DNA of 64,000 nucleotides. Origin: Streptoalloteichus hindustanus (GTDB taxonomy: Bacteria > Actinomycetota > Actinomycetes > Mycobacteriales > Pseudonocardiaceae). The notes under the pieces are model-generated. The model was not told where the DNA came from. It saw only the letters and a list, made by a program, of their open reading frames with translations, and ran no database searches. This document shows positions 50,741-58,715 of the stretch, piece after piece (positions within the stretch are counted from its first letter, which is position 1; every line of letters starts with the position of its first letter). The stretch covers positions 124,001 through 188,000 of the forward strand of contig NZ_FQVN01000005.1 in NCBI RefSeq assembly GCF_900129375.1, written 5' to 3'. Position numbers and translations under genes: made by a program.

Positions 50741-51490
50741 ATGTTCCGCGACACCGCCACGGTGTTCTCCCGCGAGTTCGTCCCCGTCCTCCGCGAACCG
50801 CTGAACCTCGTCTTCTCGATGGGGCAACCGCTGTTGTTCCTCTTCCTGTTCGGATCACTGCTCTCCGGGAGCCCCGGGCTGGCCGCCGGCGAGTCGGCGT
50901 GGCAGTGGTTCGTCCCGGGCATCCTGGTGATGCTGTGCCTGACCGGCCCGCTGGCGGCCGGCTACTCGCTGCTCGTCGAGCTGATGGGCGGCTCGATGGA
51001 ACGGCTCCTGGTCACCCCGTTGAACCGCACCGCGATGCTGGTCGGCCGGACCCTCAAGGAGTTCGTGATCCTGCTGGTCCAGGCGGTGCTGACCATCGCG
51101 CTGGCGGTGCCGCTCGGGTTCCGGCTGTACCCGCTGGGCGTGCTCGCCGGGTTGGCGCTGCTGGTCGTGCTCGGCGTCGGGCTGGGCGCGCTGTCGTTCG
51201 TGCTGGCGATCAAGTCCCAGCCCAGCGGGCAGCTGTTCTGGGTCGTCACCCAGATGCTGTTGTTCCCGATGATGCTGCTGTCGGGGATGTTGCTGCCGAT
51301 GGACTACGGCCCGGCGTGGCTCCGGATCGCCGGCGACGTGAACCCGGTGACGCACGTGGTCGAGGCCGAGCGCGCCCTGTTCGCCGGCCGGTTCGCCGAC
51401 ATCTCGGTGCTGTACGGCTCGGTCGCCGTGGTCGTGATCGCCGTGCTGGGCCTGTGGCTGGGCACGCGGGCGATGCGGCGCGGGGTCTGA
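50741..51490 (+). CDS. ABC-2 type permease, DrrB-like
   Basis: 249 residues with six hydrophobic segments, the size of DrrB-type permeases. It opens with FSREFVPVLREPLNLVFSMG, the amphipathic entry helix of ABC-2 permeases, and has PMMLLSGMLLPMDYGPAWLR, the conserved LxG...P region before the last helices. It pairs with the ATPase encoded just upstream to export a drug or metabolite. Substrate unknown. Confidence 0.9.
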   Translation: MFRDTATVFSREFVPVLREPLNLVFSMGQPLLFLFLFGSLLSGSPGLAAGESAWQWFVPGILVMLCLTGPLAAGYSLLVELMGGSMERLLVTPLNRTAMLVGRTLKEFVILLVQAVLTIALAVPLGFRLYPLGVLAGLALLVVLGVGLGALSFVLAIKSQPSGQLFWVVTQMLLFPMMLLSGMLLPMDYGPAWLRIAGDVNPVTHVVEAERALFAGRFADISVLYGSVAVVVIAVLGLWLGTRAMRRGV

Positions 51491-51729
51491 TCTGTCCCAA
51501 GTTCAGCCCCGCGGCTGTGGCCGGCCGGTCCTCCGGTGTCGTGTGATCGACTGCCGGAGGCCGGTCGGCGCGGTCGGTGATGCGACTTGTCAGGCGTGGA
51601 CGGGAAATCTCCGCGCGAGGTGAGCCCGGACCTCCGGGCGAGGCACGCCCCGGAACCCGAACCCGAACCCGAGTCCGGGGGCAGGGCCGGGAGCGCGCCG
51701 CGCCTGGTGAGTCGACGTCGACAGCGGGC

Positions 51730-52521
51730 CTAGGCCGTGGTGCCGATCCTGCCCAGGAGGAGTTTCGCCAGGTCCTCCGGGGCTTCGAGGTGGATCTCGT
51801 GCGTGGTGGGGAAGGTGGTGAACGAGACCAGGGGGTTCTGCGCGGACACGGCCGCCAGGTCGCGGACCAGGCCGCGGCGGTGGGCCGCGAACGCCTCGAC
51901 CACCTCCGGGGAGAGCTCGTCGTCCTCCTCGTCCTCGTCGTGTTCGGCGCAGACGACCAGGAGCGGGCACCGGGCGGCGCGGTAGACCTCCACGAGGTCG
52001 AAGCCCTCGAAGGTGCCGAGGTACTGCTCCAACGCCGGGTCGGGCTCCTCCTCGGCGTCGAGCTCGGCGAAGAACGCGGTCACCGCGGCGTGCGCGGCGA
52101 GGGCCTCGTCCGGGTCGAGGCCGGCGTAGTCGTGCGGGCCCTTCGGGTCCTGGTGGCCGTCCAGGTTCACGGCGAGCGGGCAGTCCGCGTGGCTCCGCGC
52201 CCAGAGCGTGGCCACCATCCCGCCGAGGGAGTGCCCGATGACGGCGGGGCGGGTCAGGCCGAGGTGGTTGACGACCGACTCGACGTCGGCGAGGGCCTCG
52301 TCCCACCCCCAGGGGGCGGGGTCGGAACCGCCGTGGCCGCGCAGGTCCATCGTGACCACGCGCAGACCGGCGTTCAGCAGGAGGGGAGCGACCTGGTGCC
52401 AGTCCTGGCTGTCCCGGCCGCGACCGTGCAGGAGCAGCGCGGCGGGGCCGTCGCCGCCCGAGTCGCGCACGGCGACGTGGACGCCGTCGGGGGTCCTGAT
52501 CAGATGTTCCGACACCCGCAC
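51730..52521 (-). CDS. Alpha/beta hydrolase
   Basis: About 263 residues. The oxyanion strand is LLLHGRGRDSQDW, the nucleophile elbow is VIGHSLGGM (Ser near 112), an acid sits in LLVVCAEHDEDEED near 205, and the catalytic His is probably in TTFPTTHEIH near the end. This is a complete alpha/beta hydrolase of the esterase/epoxide-hydrolase/haloperoxidase-like class. GTG 52521 is chosen; GTG 52515 is also possible. A degenerate run of Asp/Glu (HDEDEEDDELSP) sits after the acid strand. Substrate unknown. Confidence 0.85.
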   Translation of the reverse strand: MRVSEHLIRTPDGVHVAVRDSGGDGPAALLLHGRGRDSQDWHQVAPLLLNAGLRVVTMDLRGHGGSDPAPWGWDEALADVESVVNHLGLTRPAVIGHSLGGMVATLWARSHADCPLAVNLDGHQDPKGPHDYAGLDPDEALAAHAAVTAFFAELDAEEEPDPALEQYLGTFEGFDLVEVYRAARCPLLVVCAEHDEDEEDDELSPEVVEAFAAHRRGLVRDLAAVSAQNPLVSFTTFPTTHEIHLEAPEDLAKLLLGRIGTTA

Positions 52522-52589
52522 ATGATCTTCACTTCCCCGGGCGGAGCCCAACAGGTTTTCCCGTGGGGGAGTCCTGGCCGGGATGGGCA

Positions 52590-52602
52590 GTCCACTGTGG
52601 AC
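52590..52602. repeat. Dispersed palindrome GTCCACTGTGGAC
   Basis: A perfect copy in the gap between the hydrolase and the TetR gene (both minus strand). Part of the family described at 8451-8463. Confidence 0.6.
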
Positions 52603-52633
52603 CGTTCGGGTCGATGCTCTCCCAGGAGCCGGG

Positions 52634-53290
52634 CTAGGGCCTGTCGGTGGCCCGGGACGGTCCGTACGCGCTGAGGAAGACCCGCACGCCGCCGGCGACC
52701 AGCCGGTCGATCTCGGCGTCGTCGAGCGGCGCCGCGCCGTACCAGGAGCGGTGGTTGACGCGGACGGTGACCAGCAGGCCCAGGAACTCGGCGGCCTCGT
52801 CCGGGTCGGGGATGGTGAGCAGGCCCCGCCGGCCGAACTCGGCCAGGCGGTCGGCGAGGGCGCGGTGGGCGGGCCGCTCCTCGGTGGGGGTCCGGAGCAG
52901 GGCGGGGAAGTGGTGCGCCTCGGCGATCATCAGGCGCATGACGGCGGCGCGCTCGGCGGAGCGGGCGACCTCGGTGGCGAACGCGCGGCCGAAGGAGACC
53001 AGGGCCGGTTCCAGGTCCGCCTCGTCGGCGACATCACCCAGGGTGTGGTCCAGCAGGTCCCGGAAGGCCACGGCCTGGGCGGCGGCGGTCTCCTCGACGG
53101 TGGAGAGGAACAGGCGTTCCTTGTCGCCGAAGTAGTCGTAGATCGTGCGCTTGGAGACGCTGGCCGCGCGGGCGATGGCGTCGACGCTGGCGCGCGCGTA
53201 GCCCTCGCGCACGAAGACGTCGAGCGCCGCGCGGACGATGGCGGCGCGCTTGGCGGGCGAGCCCTGGCGGAGGGCGGGGGTGTCGGGCAC
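52634..53290 (-). CDS. TetR-family regulator of adjacent DHA2 exporter
   Basis: 218 residues. The HTH is at about 12-58 (KRAAIVRAALDVFVREGYAR, then IARAASVSKRTIYDYF and GDKERLFL). A helical ligand domain of the AcrR/TetR_C type follows. GTG 53290 follows GGGAAGGACGTCGCCA. It is divergent from the MFS exporter gene, with a textbook TetR palindrome between them, so it is very likely the exporter's repressor. Confidence 0.9.
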   Translation of the reverse strand: MPDTPALRQGSPAKRAAIVRAALDVFVREGYARASVDAIARAASVSKRTIYDYFGDKERLFLSTVEETAAAQAVAFRDLLDHTLGDVADEADLEPALVSFGRAFATEVARSAERAAVMRLMIAEAHHFPALLRTPTEERPAHRALADRLAEFGRRGLLTIPDPDEAAEFLGLLVTVRVNHRSWYGAAPLDDAEIDRLVAGGVRVFLSAYGPSRATDRP

Positions 53291-53335
53291 TGGCGACGTC
53301 CTTCCCGAGGTCTCCCTACAGCCTGCACCGGCGGA

Positions 53336-53355
53336 ACTACACTGTACGGTGTAGT
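53336..53355. promoter_or_regulatory. TetR operator between tetR and MFS exporter
   Basis: ACTACACTGTACGGTGTAGT pairs at nine of ten arm positions. The ACTACAC/GTGTAGT arms match the type seen for other TetR genes in this window. It lies nine bases before the exporter ATG and 46 bases before the tetR GTG. Confidence 0.85.
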
Positions 53356-53364
53356 GTAGGCGGC

Positions 53365-54774
53365 ATGGTGGGCACCACACCCGGCGCCGCCGGGTCTCGT
53401 CTGGACCCTGACGTGCTCGAACTCGGTGTCGCCGTCGTGGTCGGGTCCATCGCGGCGCTGCTGGACATGACGATGGTCACCGTCGCGCTGGCCGAGCTGG
53501 CCCGCGGTTTCGACGCGTCCGTGACTTCGGTGCAGTGGGTCAGCGCCGCCTACCTGCTGGCCGTCGCGGTGGTCATCCCGGTCACCGGCCGGCTGGTCGA
53601 GCGGTTCGGCGCCAGGAGAACGTGGTCGTTCGCGCTCGTGGCCTTCCTCGTCGGCTCGGTGCTGTGCGGCCTCGCCTGGTCGATCGGCAGTCTGATCGCC
53701 TTCCGGGCCGTCCAGGGCCTCGGCGGCGGCATGATGGCGCCCCTGAGCATGATGATCATGGCGCGCGCGGTCCCGCCCGAGCAGCGGGGCCGGGTCATGG
53801 CGGTCGTCGCGGTTCCCGGGCAGCTCGCCCCGATCGTCGGGCCGCTGCTGGGCGGCCTGGCCGTCGACAGCGTCGGCTGGCGGTGGATCTTCTTCGTGAA
53901 CGTGCCGGTCTGCCTGGTCGCCCTGCTGCTCGCGCGCCGGGTGCCCGACGGCCCCGTGTCCGAGCGGGGCGCGCGCTGGCTGGACCTGACGGGTCTGCTG
54001 CTGTTGTGCCCCGCGCTGGCGCTGGTCGTCTACGGGCTGTCCGCCACCCGGGGTCGGCTGCCGTTGCTGGTCGTCGGGGCGGTCCTGCTCGTCGCGTTCG
54101 CGGCGCACGCGCTGCGCGCCCGGGCGGTCGCCCCGCTGCTGGACCTGCGGCTGTTCGCCCACCGGCCGTTCGCCGCGGCCAGCGCCCTCAACTTCCTCTC
54201 CCGGTTCTCGATCTTCGGCGTGCTGTTCCTGATGCCGTTGTACTTCCAGCAGGCCCGCGGGCACAGCGCGCTGGTGGCCGGCCTGCTCCTGGCGCCGCAG
54301 AGCCTCGGCACCATGCTCGCCCTGCCCCAGGTCGGCCGGCTCGCCGACCGGTTCGGCGCGCGCCTCGTCGTCCTCGTCGGCGCCGCGATCACCGCGGTGG
54401 CCGCGCTCGCGTACACGAGGGTGGGCGCCGACACCAGCGACCTGGTCCTGGGCCTGTCGCTCCTGTTGAGCGGCGTCGGGGTGGCGGCGGTGACGGTTCC
54501 GGTGTCGGCCGCCGCCTACGAGGGGCTGCCGCCCACCTCGATCCCCGGCGCGACCAGTGCCGTCATCACGGTGCAGACCGTGGGCGCCTCGGTGGGCGCG
54601 GCGGTGCTCGCGTCGATCCTGCACGGCCGGATGGCCCAGCACCCCGGCAACCCGGCGGACGCCTTCGCGGACACCTTCGTCTGGGTCCTGGTCCTCACCC
54701 TGTTGACGGTGGTCCCGACACTGCTCCTTCCGTTGCGGCGCGGGGAGAAGGGGAAGCCAGTCCCGAGCCGATGA
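53365..54774 (+). CDS. MFS drug exporter, DHA2 (EmrB/QacA) family
   Basis: 469 residues, about fourteen hydrophobic segments. DHA2 marks: LLDMTMVTVALAELARGF in the first helix, GRLVERFGARR as the loop motif, FRAVQGLGGGMMAPLSMMI (motif C region) and GWRWIFFVNVPVCL. These exporters pump drugs out with protons. It is controlled by the divergent TetR through the operator at 53336-53355, and the very short leader suggests tight repression. Substrate unknown. Confidence 0.92.
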   Translation: MVGTTPGAAGSRLDPDVLELGVAVVVGSIAALLDMTMVTVALAELARGFDASVTSVQWVSAAYLLAVAVVIPVTGRLVERFGARRTWSFALVAFLVGSVLCGLAWSIGSLIAFRAVQGLGGGMMAPLSMMIMARAVPPEQRGRVMAVVAVPGQLAPIVGPLLGGLAVDSVGWRWIFFVNVPVCLVALLLARRVPDGPVSERGARWLDLTGLLLLCPALALVVYGLSATRGRLPLLVVGAVLLVAFAAHALRARAVAPLLDLRLFAHRPFAAASALNFLSRFSIFGVLFLMPLYFQQARGHSALVAGLLLAPQSLGTMLALPQVGRLADRFGARLVVLVGAAITAVAALAYTRVGADTSDLVLGLSLLLSGVGVAAVTVPVSAAAYEGLPPTSIPGATSAVITVQTVGASVGAAVLASILHGRMAQHPGNPADAFADTFVWVLVLTLLTVVPTLLLPLRRGEKGKPVPSR

Positions 54775-54942
54775 CTGTCCACATAGGACCGCGTTGGTGA
54801 CGTGCGGCCAGGCGCGGAGCAACGCGATTCCCTCGCGAAGACGCTCCGCCGACTCCTGGATTCGCTCGGCGATACGGCGGAGTAACCAGCCGAACAGCCG
54901 CTTCAGTCCACTGAGGACAGGCGTCGTCTGTCCCTCGGGGAC

Positions 54943-55908
54943 TCAGGTGGCGTGGCTGAGCGGAGAGAGCGCGGTTTCCTTGTCGTAGCGCGGCTTCCGC
55001 TGCTCCGGGGAGGCGGCCGCGCGGTGCGCGCTCGGGCTGACGCCCCGCACCCGCTTGAACGCGGCGCTGAAGCTGAACGCGTCCGCGTAGCCCACCCGGC
55101 GCGCCACCTCCGCGACGGTCGCCGTGGTCTCGACCAACATGTCGGCGGCCAGGGCCATCCGCCACTCGGTCAGGTAGGTCAACGGCGGTTCGCCGACCAG
55201 CTCGGTGAACCGCTTCGCCAACGTCGTGCGGGACGCCGCGGCCTCCGCGGCCAGGTCGGCGAGCGTCCACGGCCGGCCCGGGGCCTCGTGCATGGCGCGC
55301 AGCACCGGGCCGACGACGTCGTCGCCCAACGCCCGGTACCAGGCGGGCGGTCGCGCCTCGGGGGAGTCGAGCCAGTCCCGCAGCGCGCACACCAGCAACC
55401 AGTCCAACATGCGGTCCAGCACGATCTGCCGACCCGGTCGGCCCTCGGTGAGCTGGAACTCCAGGTAGTCCCGCATCGGCCCGCAGCCGTCCTCGTCCGG
55501 CACGACGACGACCGGCGGGAGCACCCGCAGCAGGCGGTGCGGCACCTCGCGCCGCACCTGGTACGCCCCGACCATCAGCACGGTGGGGTTGGCCAGGTCG
55601 CCCGCCGGCACCCCGGTGCGAAGGCCGTCGGAGCGCACGTCCCGCAGGAGTTCCGGCCGCGCGGCCGACCCGGGCTCGTCGACGAAGACGAACGGCTCAG
55701 GGCCGCGCACGATCGCCGCCCCGCCCTCCCGCACGAGTTGTGGCGCCCGCGACCCCTGGATGATCCAGCCCTGTCCCCGCAACGGAGCGCACAGGGTCAG
55801 CGTCGCGCTGTGCACGAACCGCAGCGCCCACGGCGGCGACAGCACGGACCGGCCGAAGAGCGCGCCGTCGGCGCGCACTCCCCGCAGCAGATCGTCGAAC
55901 GGGTCCAT
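54943..55908 (-). CDS. AraC-family regulator with cupin-type sensor
   Basis: 321 residues. Residues about 1-200 are a cupin_6-like sensor (FDDLLRGVRADGALFGRSVL, then FVHSATLTLCAPLRGQGWII). Residues about 210-310 hold the two AraC HTHs: WTLADLAAEAAASRTTLAKRF and ATVAEVARRVGYADAFSFSAAF then KRVRGVSPSAHR. ATG 55908 is chosen to give the conserved MDPFDDLL opening. It is divergent from the NmrA-like gene (91-base gap), a frequent pairing, so the reductase is the probable target. Effector unknown. Confidence 0.9.
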   Translation of the reverse strand: MDPFDDLLRGVRADGALFGRSVLSPPWALRFVHSATLTLCAPLRGQGWIIQGSRAPQLVREGGAAIVRGPEPFVFVDEPGSAARPELLRDVRSDGLRTGVPAGDLANPTVLMVGAYQVRREVPHRLLRVLPPVVVVPDEDGCGPMRDYLEFQLTEGRPGRQIVLDRMLDWLLVCALRDWLDSPEARPPAWYRALGDDVVGPVLRAMHEAPGRPWTLADLAAEAAASRTTLAKRFTELVGEPPLTYLTEWRMALAADMLVETTATVAEVARRVGYADAFSFSAAFKRVRGVSPSAHRAAASPEQRKPRYDKETALSPLSHAT

Positions 55909-55999
55909 GCCCGCCAGCCTAGAACGCCAGGACGATCGCGGATGCGCACCGGACGATCGACCATGGTGGACGACACGAGCCCCGGGTTGACTCGGGGCC

Positions 56000-56833
56000 A
56001 TGACGACACGGGGGAACCAGATCCTGGTGCTGGCCGCCACGGGCAAGACCGGGCGCCGGCTGGTGCGGCGACTGCGCGCGGAGGGTCAGGCGGTCCGGGC
56101 CGCCTCCCGCTCCGGCGAGGTGCGCTTCGACTGGACCGACCGGGACACCTGGGCGGCCGCGCTGGACGGGGTGACGGCGGTCTACCTGGTGGCCCCGGAC
56201 GACCCCGCGCCGGTGCGCGACTTCGTGGCGCAGGCGGTGGCCGCGGGGGTCCGCCGGTTCGTGGTGCTCTCCGGCCGGGGAATGGACCGCGTCGGCCCGG
56301 AGTTCGGCGCGGGCATGGCGGCGGCGGAGGAGGCGGTGCGCGCCTCCGGCGTGGAGTGGACGATCGTGCGGCCCAACCACTTCTTCCAGAACTTCGACGA
56401 GGACCTGTGGCACGCCCCGCTGCGGGCCGGCCGCCTCGCCCTGCCCATCGGCGACGTGCCCGAGCCGTTCGTCGACGTCGAGGACGTGGTGGAGGTCGCG
56501 GCGGCCCTGCTCACCCGGGACGGGCACGCCGGGCAGATCTACGACCTGTCCGGGCCCCGCGCGCTGCGCTGGGCCGAGGCGGTGGAGCTGATGGCCGGCG
56601 CCGCCGGCCGGCCGATCCGCTTCGAGGAGCTGACGCCGGAGCAGTACCGGGCCGAGCTGCTCGCCGAGGGCTGGCCGGAGGCCGTCACGGTGGCCTTCAA
56701 CGCGATGTTCGCCCTGCACCGCACCGGGCACACCAGCCAGCCCGCCGACGGGGTGCGGCGCGTGCTCGGCCGGGAGGCCACCGACTTCGCCGACTACGTC
56801 GCGCGGACGGCGGCGACCGGCGCCTGGTCCTGA
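56000..56833 (+). CDS. NmrA-like NAD(P)-binding reductase (paralogue 2)
   Basis: 277 residues, the same family as 43819-44646. The binding motif ILVLAATGKTGRRLVRRL (Ala replacing the first Gly of the other copy) is at about 8-25, with VRAASRSGEVRFDWTDRDTW, then WTIVRPNHFFQNF, and a shared C-terminal GVRRVLGREATDFADY. It is divergent from the AraC gene and probably under its control. It ends shortly before a 16-bp hairpin. Substrate unknown. Confidence 0.87.
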   Translation: MTTRGNQILVLAATGKTGRRLVRRLRAEGQAVRAASRSGEVRFDWTDRDTWAAALDGVTAVYLVAPDDPAPVRDFVAQAVAAGVRRFVVLSGRGMDRVGPEFGAGMAAAEEAVRASGVEWTIVRPNHFFQNFDEDLWHAPLRAGRLALPIGDVPEPFVDVEDVVEVAAALLTRDGHAGQIYDLSGPRALRWAEAVELMAGAAGRPIRFEELTPEQYRAELLAEGWPEAVTVAFNAMFALHRTGHTSQPADGVRRVLGREATDFADYVARTAATGAWS

Positions 56834-56900
56834 GCACGTCGCACCGGCGGCAGCCGTCCGGAGCCGAGACCACTTTCCTCAACGGGGGTGAAAACCGAGC

Positions 56901-56935
56901 CGGGGTCCACAGTGCACTATGCACTGTGGACCCCG
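56901..56935 (+). terminator. 16-bp perfect-stem hairpin
   Basis: CGGGGTCCACAGTGCA pairs perfectly with TGCACTGTGGACCCCG around a CTA loop. It lies about 70 bases after the NmrA-like stop and embeds the dispersed GTCCAC/GTGGAC arms, showing that some copies of that palindrome work within terminator-like hairpins. Confidence 0.8.
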
Positions 56936-57052
56936 CTCGGCGACCCGGGGGGCGGTGGGCGGTGATTCCGTCGACGACTGTTCCGGTGGCCCTGTCCACT
57001 GTGTCTGGTTGGTCCCGGTGGGCGCGGGCGGTGGCTGCCGCGTCATGCTCGG

Positions 57053-57901
57053 TCACTCCTCCTCGACGACCAGGCCGGGCAGCTCCGCCACCGCGTCCGC
57101 GAGCGAGCTCAGGTAGTCCCCGCCGATCAGCTCGGCCGGCTCGCCCGGAACCTCGTCCGCGCCCAGGATGGGGTCGGGAAGGCCGACGTCGAAGGGCTGG
57201 AGGAGGTCGTCGGCGGCGCCGGTGAGCGCGGCCAGGACGGCGCTCAGGCTGTCGGAGGGGGACTCGGCGGGGTTCTCCGGCGGGTCTCCCCAGTTGGCGA
57301 GGAAGTGCTGTCGCATGTCCTCGACGGTGAGGGAGCCGAAGTCCGGCGGGACGACGGCGGTGGCCGCCGTCCAGGCGCCGTTGATCGGGAAGGCCAGGTC
57401 CTGGAGGGCCTGGTGGGACGCGGTGATGGCGTCGGCGTTCTGCTGCGCGGCGTCGGCCTGCGCGTCCGCCGCGTCGTCGTTGCCGGCCTCCAGCGCGCCG
57501 TCGTGGCGCTCCAGTGCCCGAACCAGAGCGTAGAAGTTGTCCGCGAGGATCGCGTGCTGCACGCTGAACAGGACGATCGTCCGCTGGGGCTCCTCGGTGG
57601 GCAGCGCGTTCTCGTCGAGCGCCGCCGAGCTCACCCACACCTCGTCGAAGTCGTCGCGGGGCGGGTCGTTGGCCAGCTTCTGCACGATCGTGGAAAAGAG
57701 GGCGACCAGTCCGGCCACCCCCGACACCGCGCCGGCGGCGGCAGCCAACGCCGGTTCCCCGGCGGCCGTTGCGGTGGCCGCGGTGGCGGCGGCGGCCGCG
57801 GCCACCGCGGCCGCGGCCTTGCGGGCGTCGTCGGCGGTCTTCGCCACCTTCTGCTTGAGCGACTGCTTCTTCTGCGGCGGAACCTTCTTCCGGGGCGGCA
57901 T
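57053..57901 (-). CDS. Alanine-rich protein of unknown function
   Basis: 282 residues. A Lys-rich start (PPRKKVPPQKKQSLKQK) leads into a long Ala/Thr stretch (ARKAAAAVAAAAAATAATAT, about 26-50), then a hydrophobic AVSGVAGLVALFSTIV. The remainder is acidic and helical (NFYALVRALERHDGALEAGN, AADAQADAAQQNADAITASH) and ends in acidic residues. The basic head and Ala-rich region recall DNA-associated or membrane-active proteins, but I recognise no family. ATG 57901 is used. It stands alone, with no clear partner. Confidence 0.65.
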   Translation of the reverse strand: MPPRKKVPPQKKQSLKQKVAKTADDARKAAAAVAAAAAATAATATAAGEPALAAAAGAVSGVAGLVALFSTIVQKLANDPPRDDFDEVWVSSAALDENALPTEEPQRTIVLFSVQHAILADNFYALVRALERHDGALEAGNDDAADAQADAAQQNADAITASHQALQDLAFPINGAWTAATAVVPPDFGSLTVEDMRQHFLANWGDPPENPAESPSDSLSAVLAALTGAADDLLQPFDVGLPDPILGADEVPGEPAELIGGDYLSSLADAVAELPGLVVEEE

Positions 57902-58199
57902 AACCAGTCCCTTCTCGGGTGACAGCCACACAGCGGACGCACACGGGCAGGGGAGAGGAGACGCCCCGGGTCGGCCGCCGGCCCCGCGCGGCGGGTCGTC
58001 GGTTCTCCGAACCGCGTCGGCTCCGCTCCACGCCGTGTCCTGCCAGCCTGATACTTCGGCCCTCCCCTCGCATGTCGACACCGAGCGCGGCAGTCCCGGC
58101 GATGTCGGAGGCACGCGCTGATCTGGTCGGCGAGCGGGGCTGGGCGGTGTCGGTGGGCCGCATGCCGGTGCGGGTGCACCAGTGCGGCGCCCCCCTTCC
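57902..58199. other. Intergenic region, no gene seen
   Basis: About 300 bases upstream of the alanine-rich gene, bounded on the right by the IS5-type remnant. I saw no supportable gene, palindrome or repeat here. It should contain the promoter of the alanine-rich gene. Confidence 0.4.
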
Positions 58200-58224
58200 G
58201 CGTCGCGACAGGGGGGCGTGGTGG

Positions 58225-58440
58225 AAGCGCAGGGATTTGGCCGCCGAGAGCCGTTCTGACTGATTGTCGGTGGCTTGCCAGTGGTGACCCGGCTTGTCGT
58301 ACCGGGTAGCCACGGTGCGGAACCGGCGACGGAAACCTCGCTCGATCTGGTTGCGCCGCCTGAACCGCGCAGAGTCGCACGACGACGCCCATCCCCCTGC
58401 CGATCCCGTGCGCAGCCGGTTGTTGGCCTGACCCCCGGCA
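58225..58440 (-). pseudogene. IS5-family transposase remnant (second)
   Basis: A C-terminal fragment of an IS5-type DDE transposase. QANNRLRTGSAGG, then FRRRNQIERGFRRRFRTVAT and RYDKPGHHW match the family's RRNxxERxFxxLxxxRxxATRYDK block, including the catalytic Glu position. The N-terminal two-thirds is missing, and just upstream a different frame reads IVIPE, the preceding motif, so a frameshift is also present. It differs from the remnant at 18250-18500, so two insertions have decayed independently. Confidence 0.7.
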
Positions 58441-58505
58441 CTCGGGGATCACGATCTCGATCTTCCGGAAGTGCGGCGGCCCCGGACCGGGGGTTCACCA
58501 GCTCG

Positions 58506-58518
58506 GTCCACTGTGGAC
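58506..58518. repeat. Dispersed palindrome GTCCACTGTGGAC
   Basis: A perfect copy in the gap between the IS5-type remnant and the end of the MFS gene (58716). Part of the family described at 8451-8463. Confidence 0.6.
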
Positions 58519-58715
58519 ATAGTGTCCGGTTGGCGGGCCGTTCGCGGTGCGGGTCCGCATCGACCGAGGTTGGCTGGAGGAAGCACCAGGTAGCGGAACA
58601 GCGGGTGCGGGGCTGTTCCGCCACCTGTGCTCGCCGTACCGGGTCGAGAGGCGCGACTGACCCAACCCGTTACGGACAGCGGTGGTGCGGGCGCGGGTGC
58701 GACCGTGGCCCTGCC

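Noticed and set aside
51653-51671. GAACCC hexamer run resembling a telomere-like repeat
   Set aside because: Only three units, within ordinary GC-rich intergenic DNA between convergent genes.
54775-54942. Small open frames in the gap between the DHA2 exporter and the AraC gene
   Set aside because: The translations show no domain and no ribosome binding site. A Leu/Arg-rich minus-strand stretch might be a gene relic but is too short to support.
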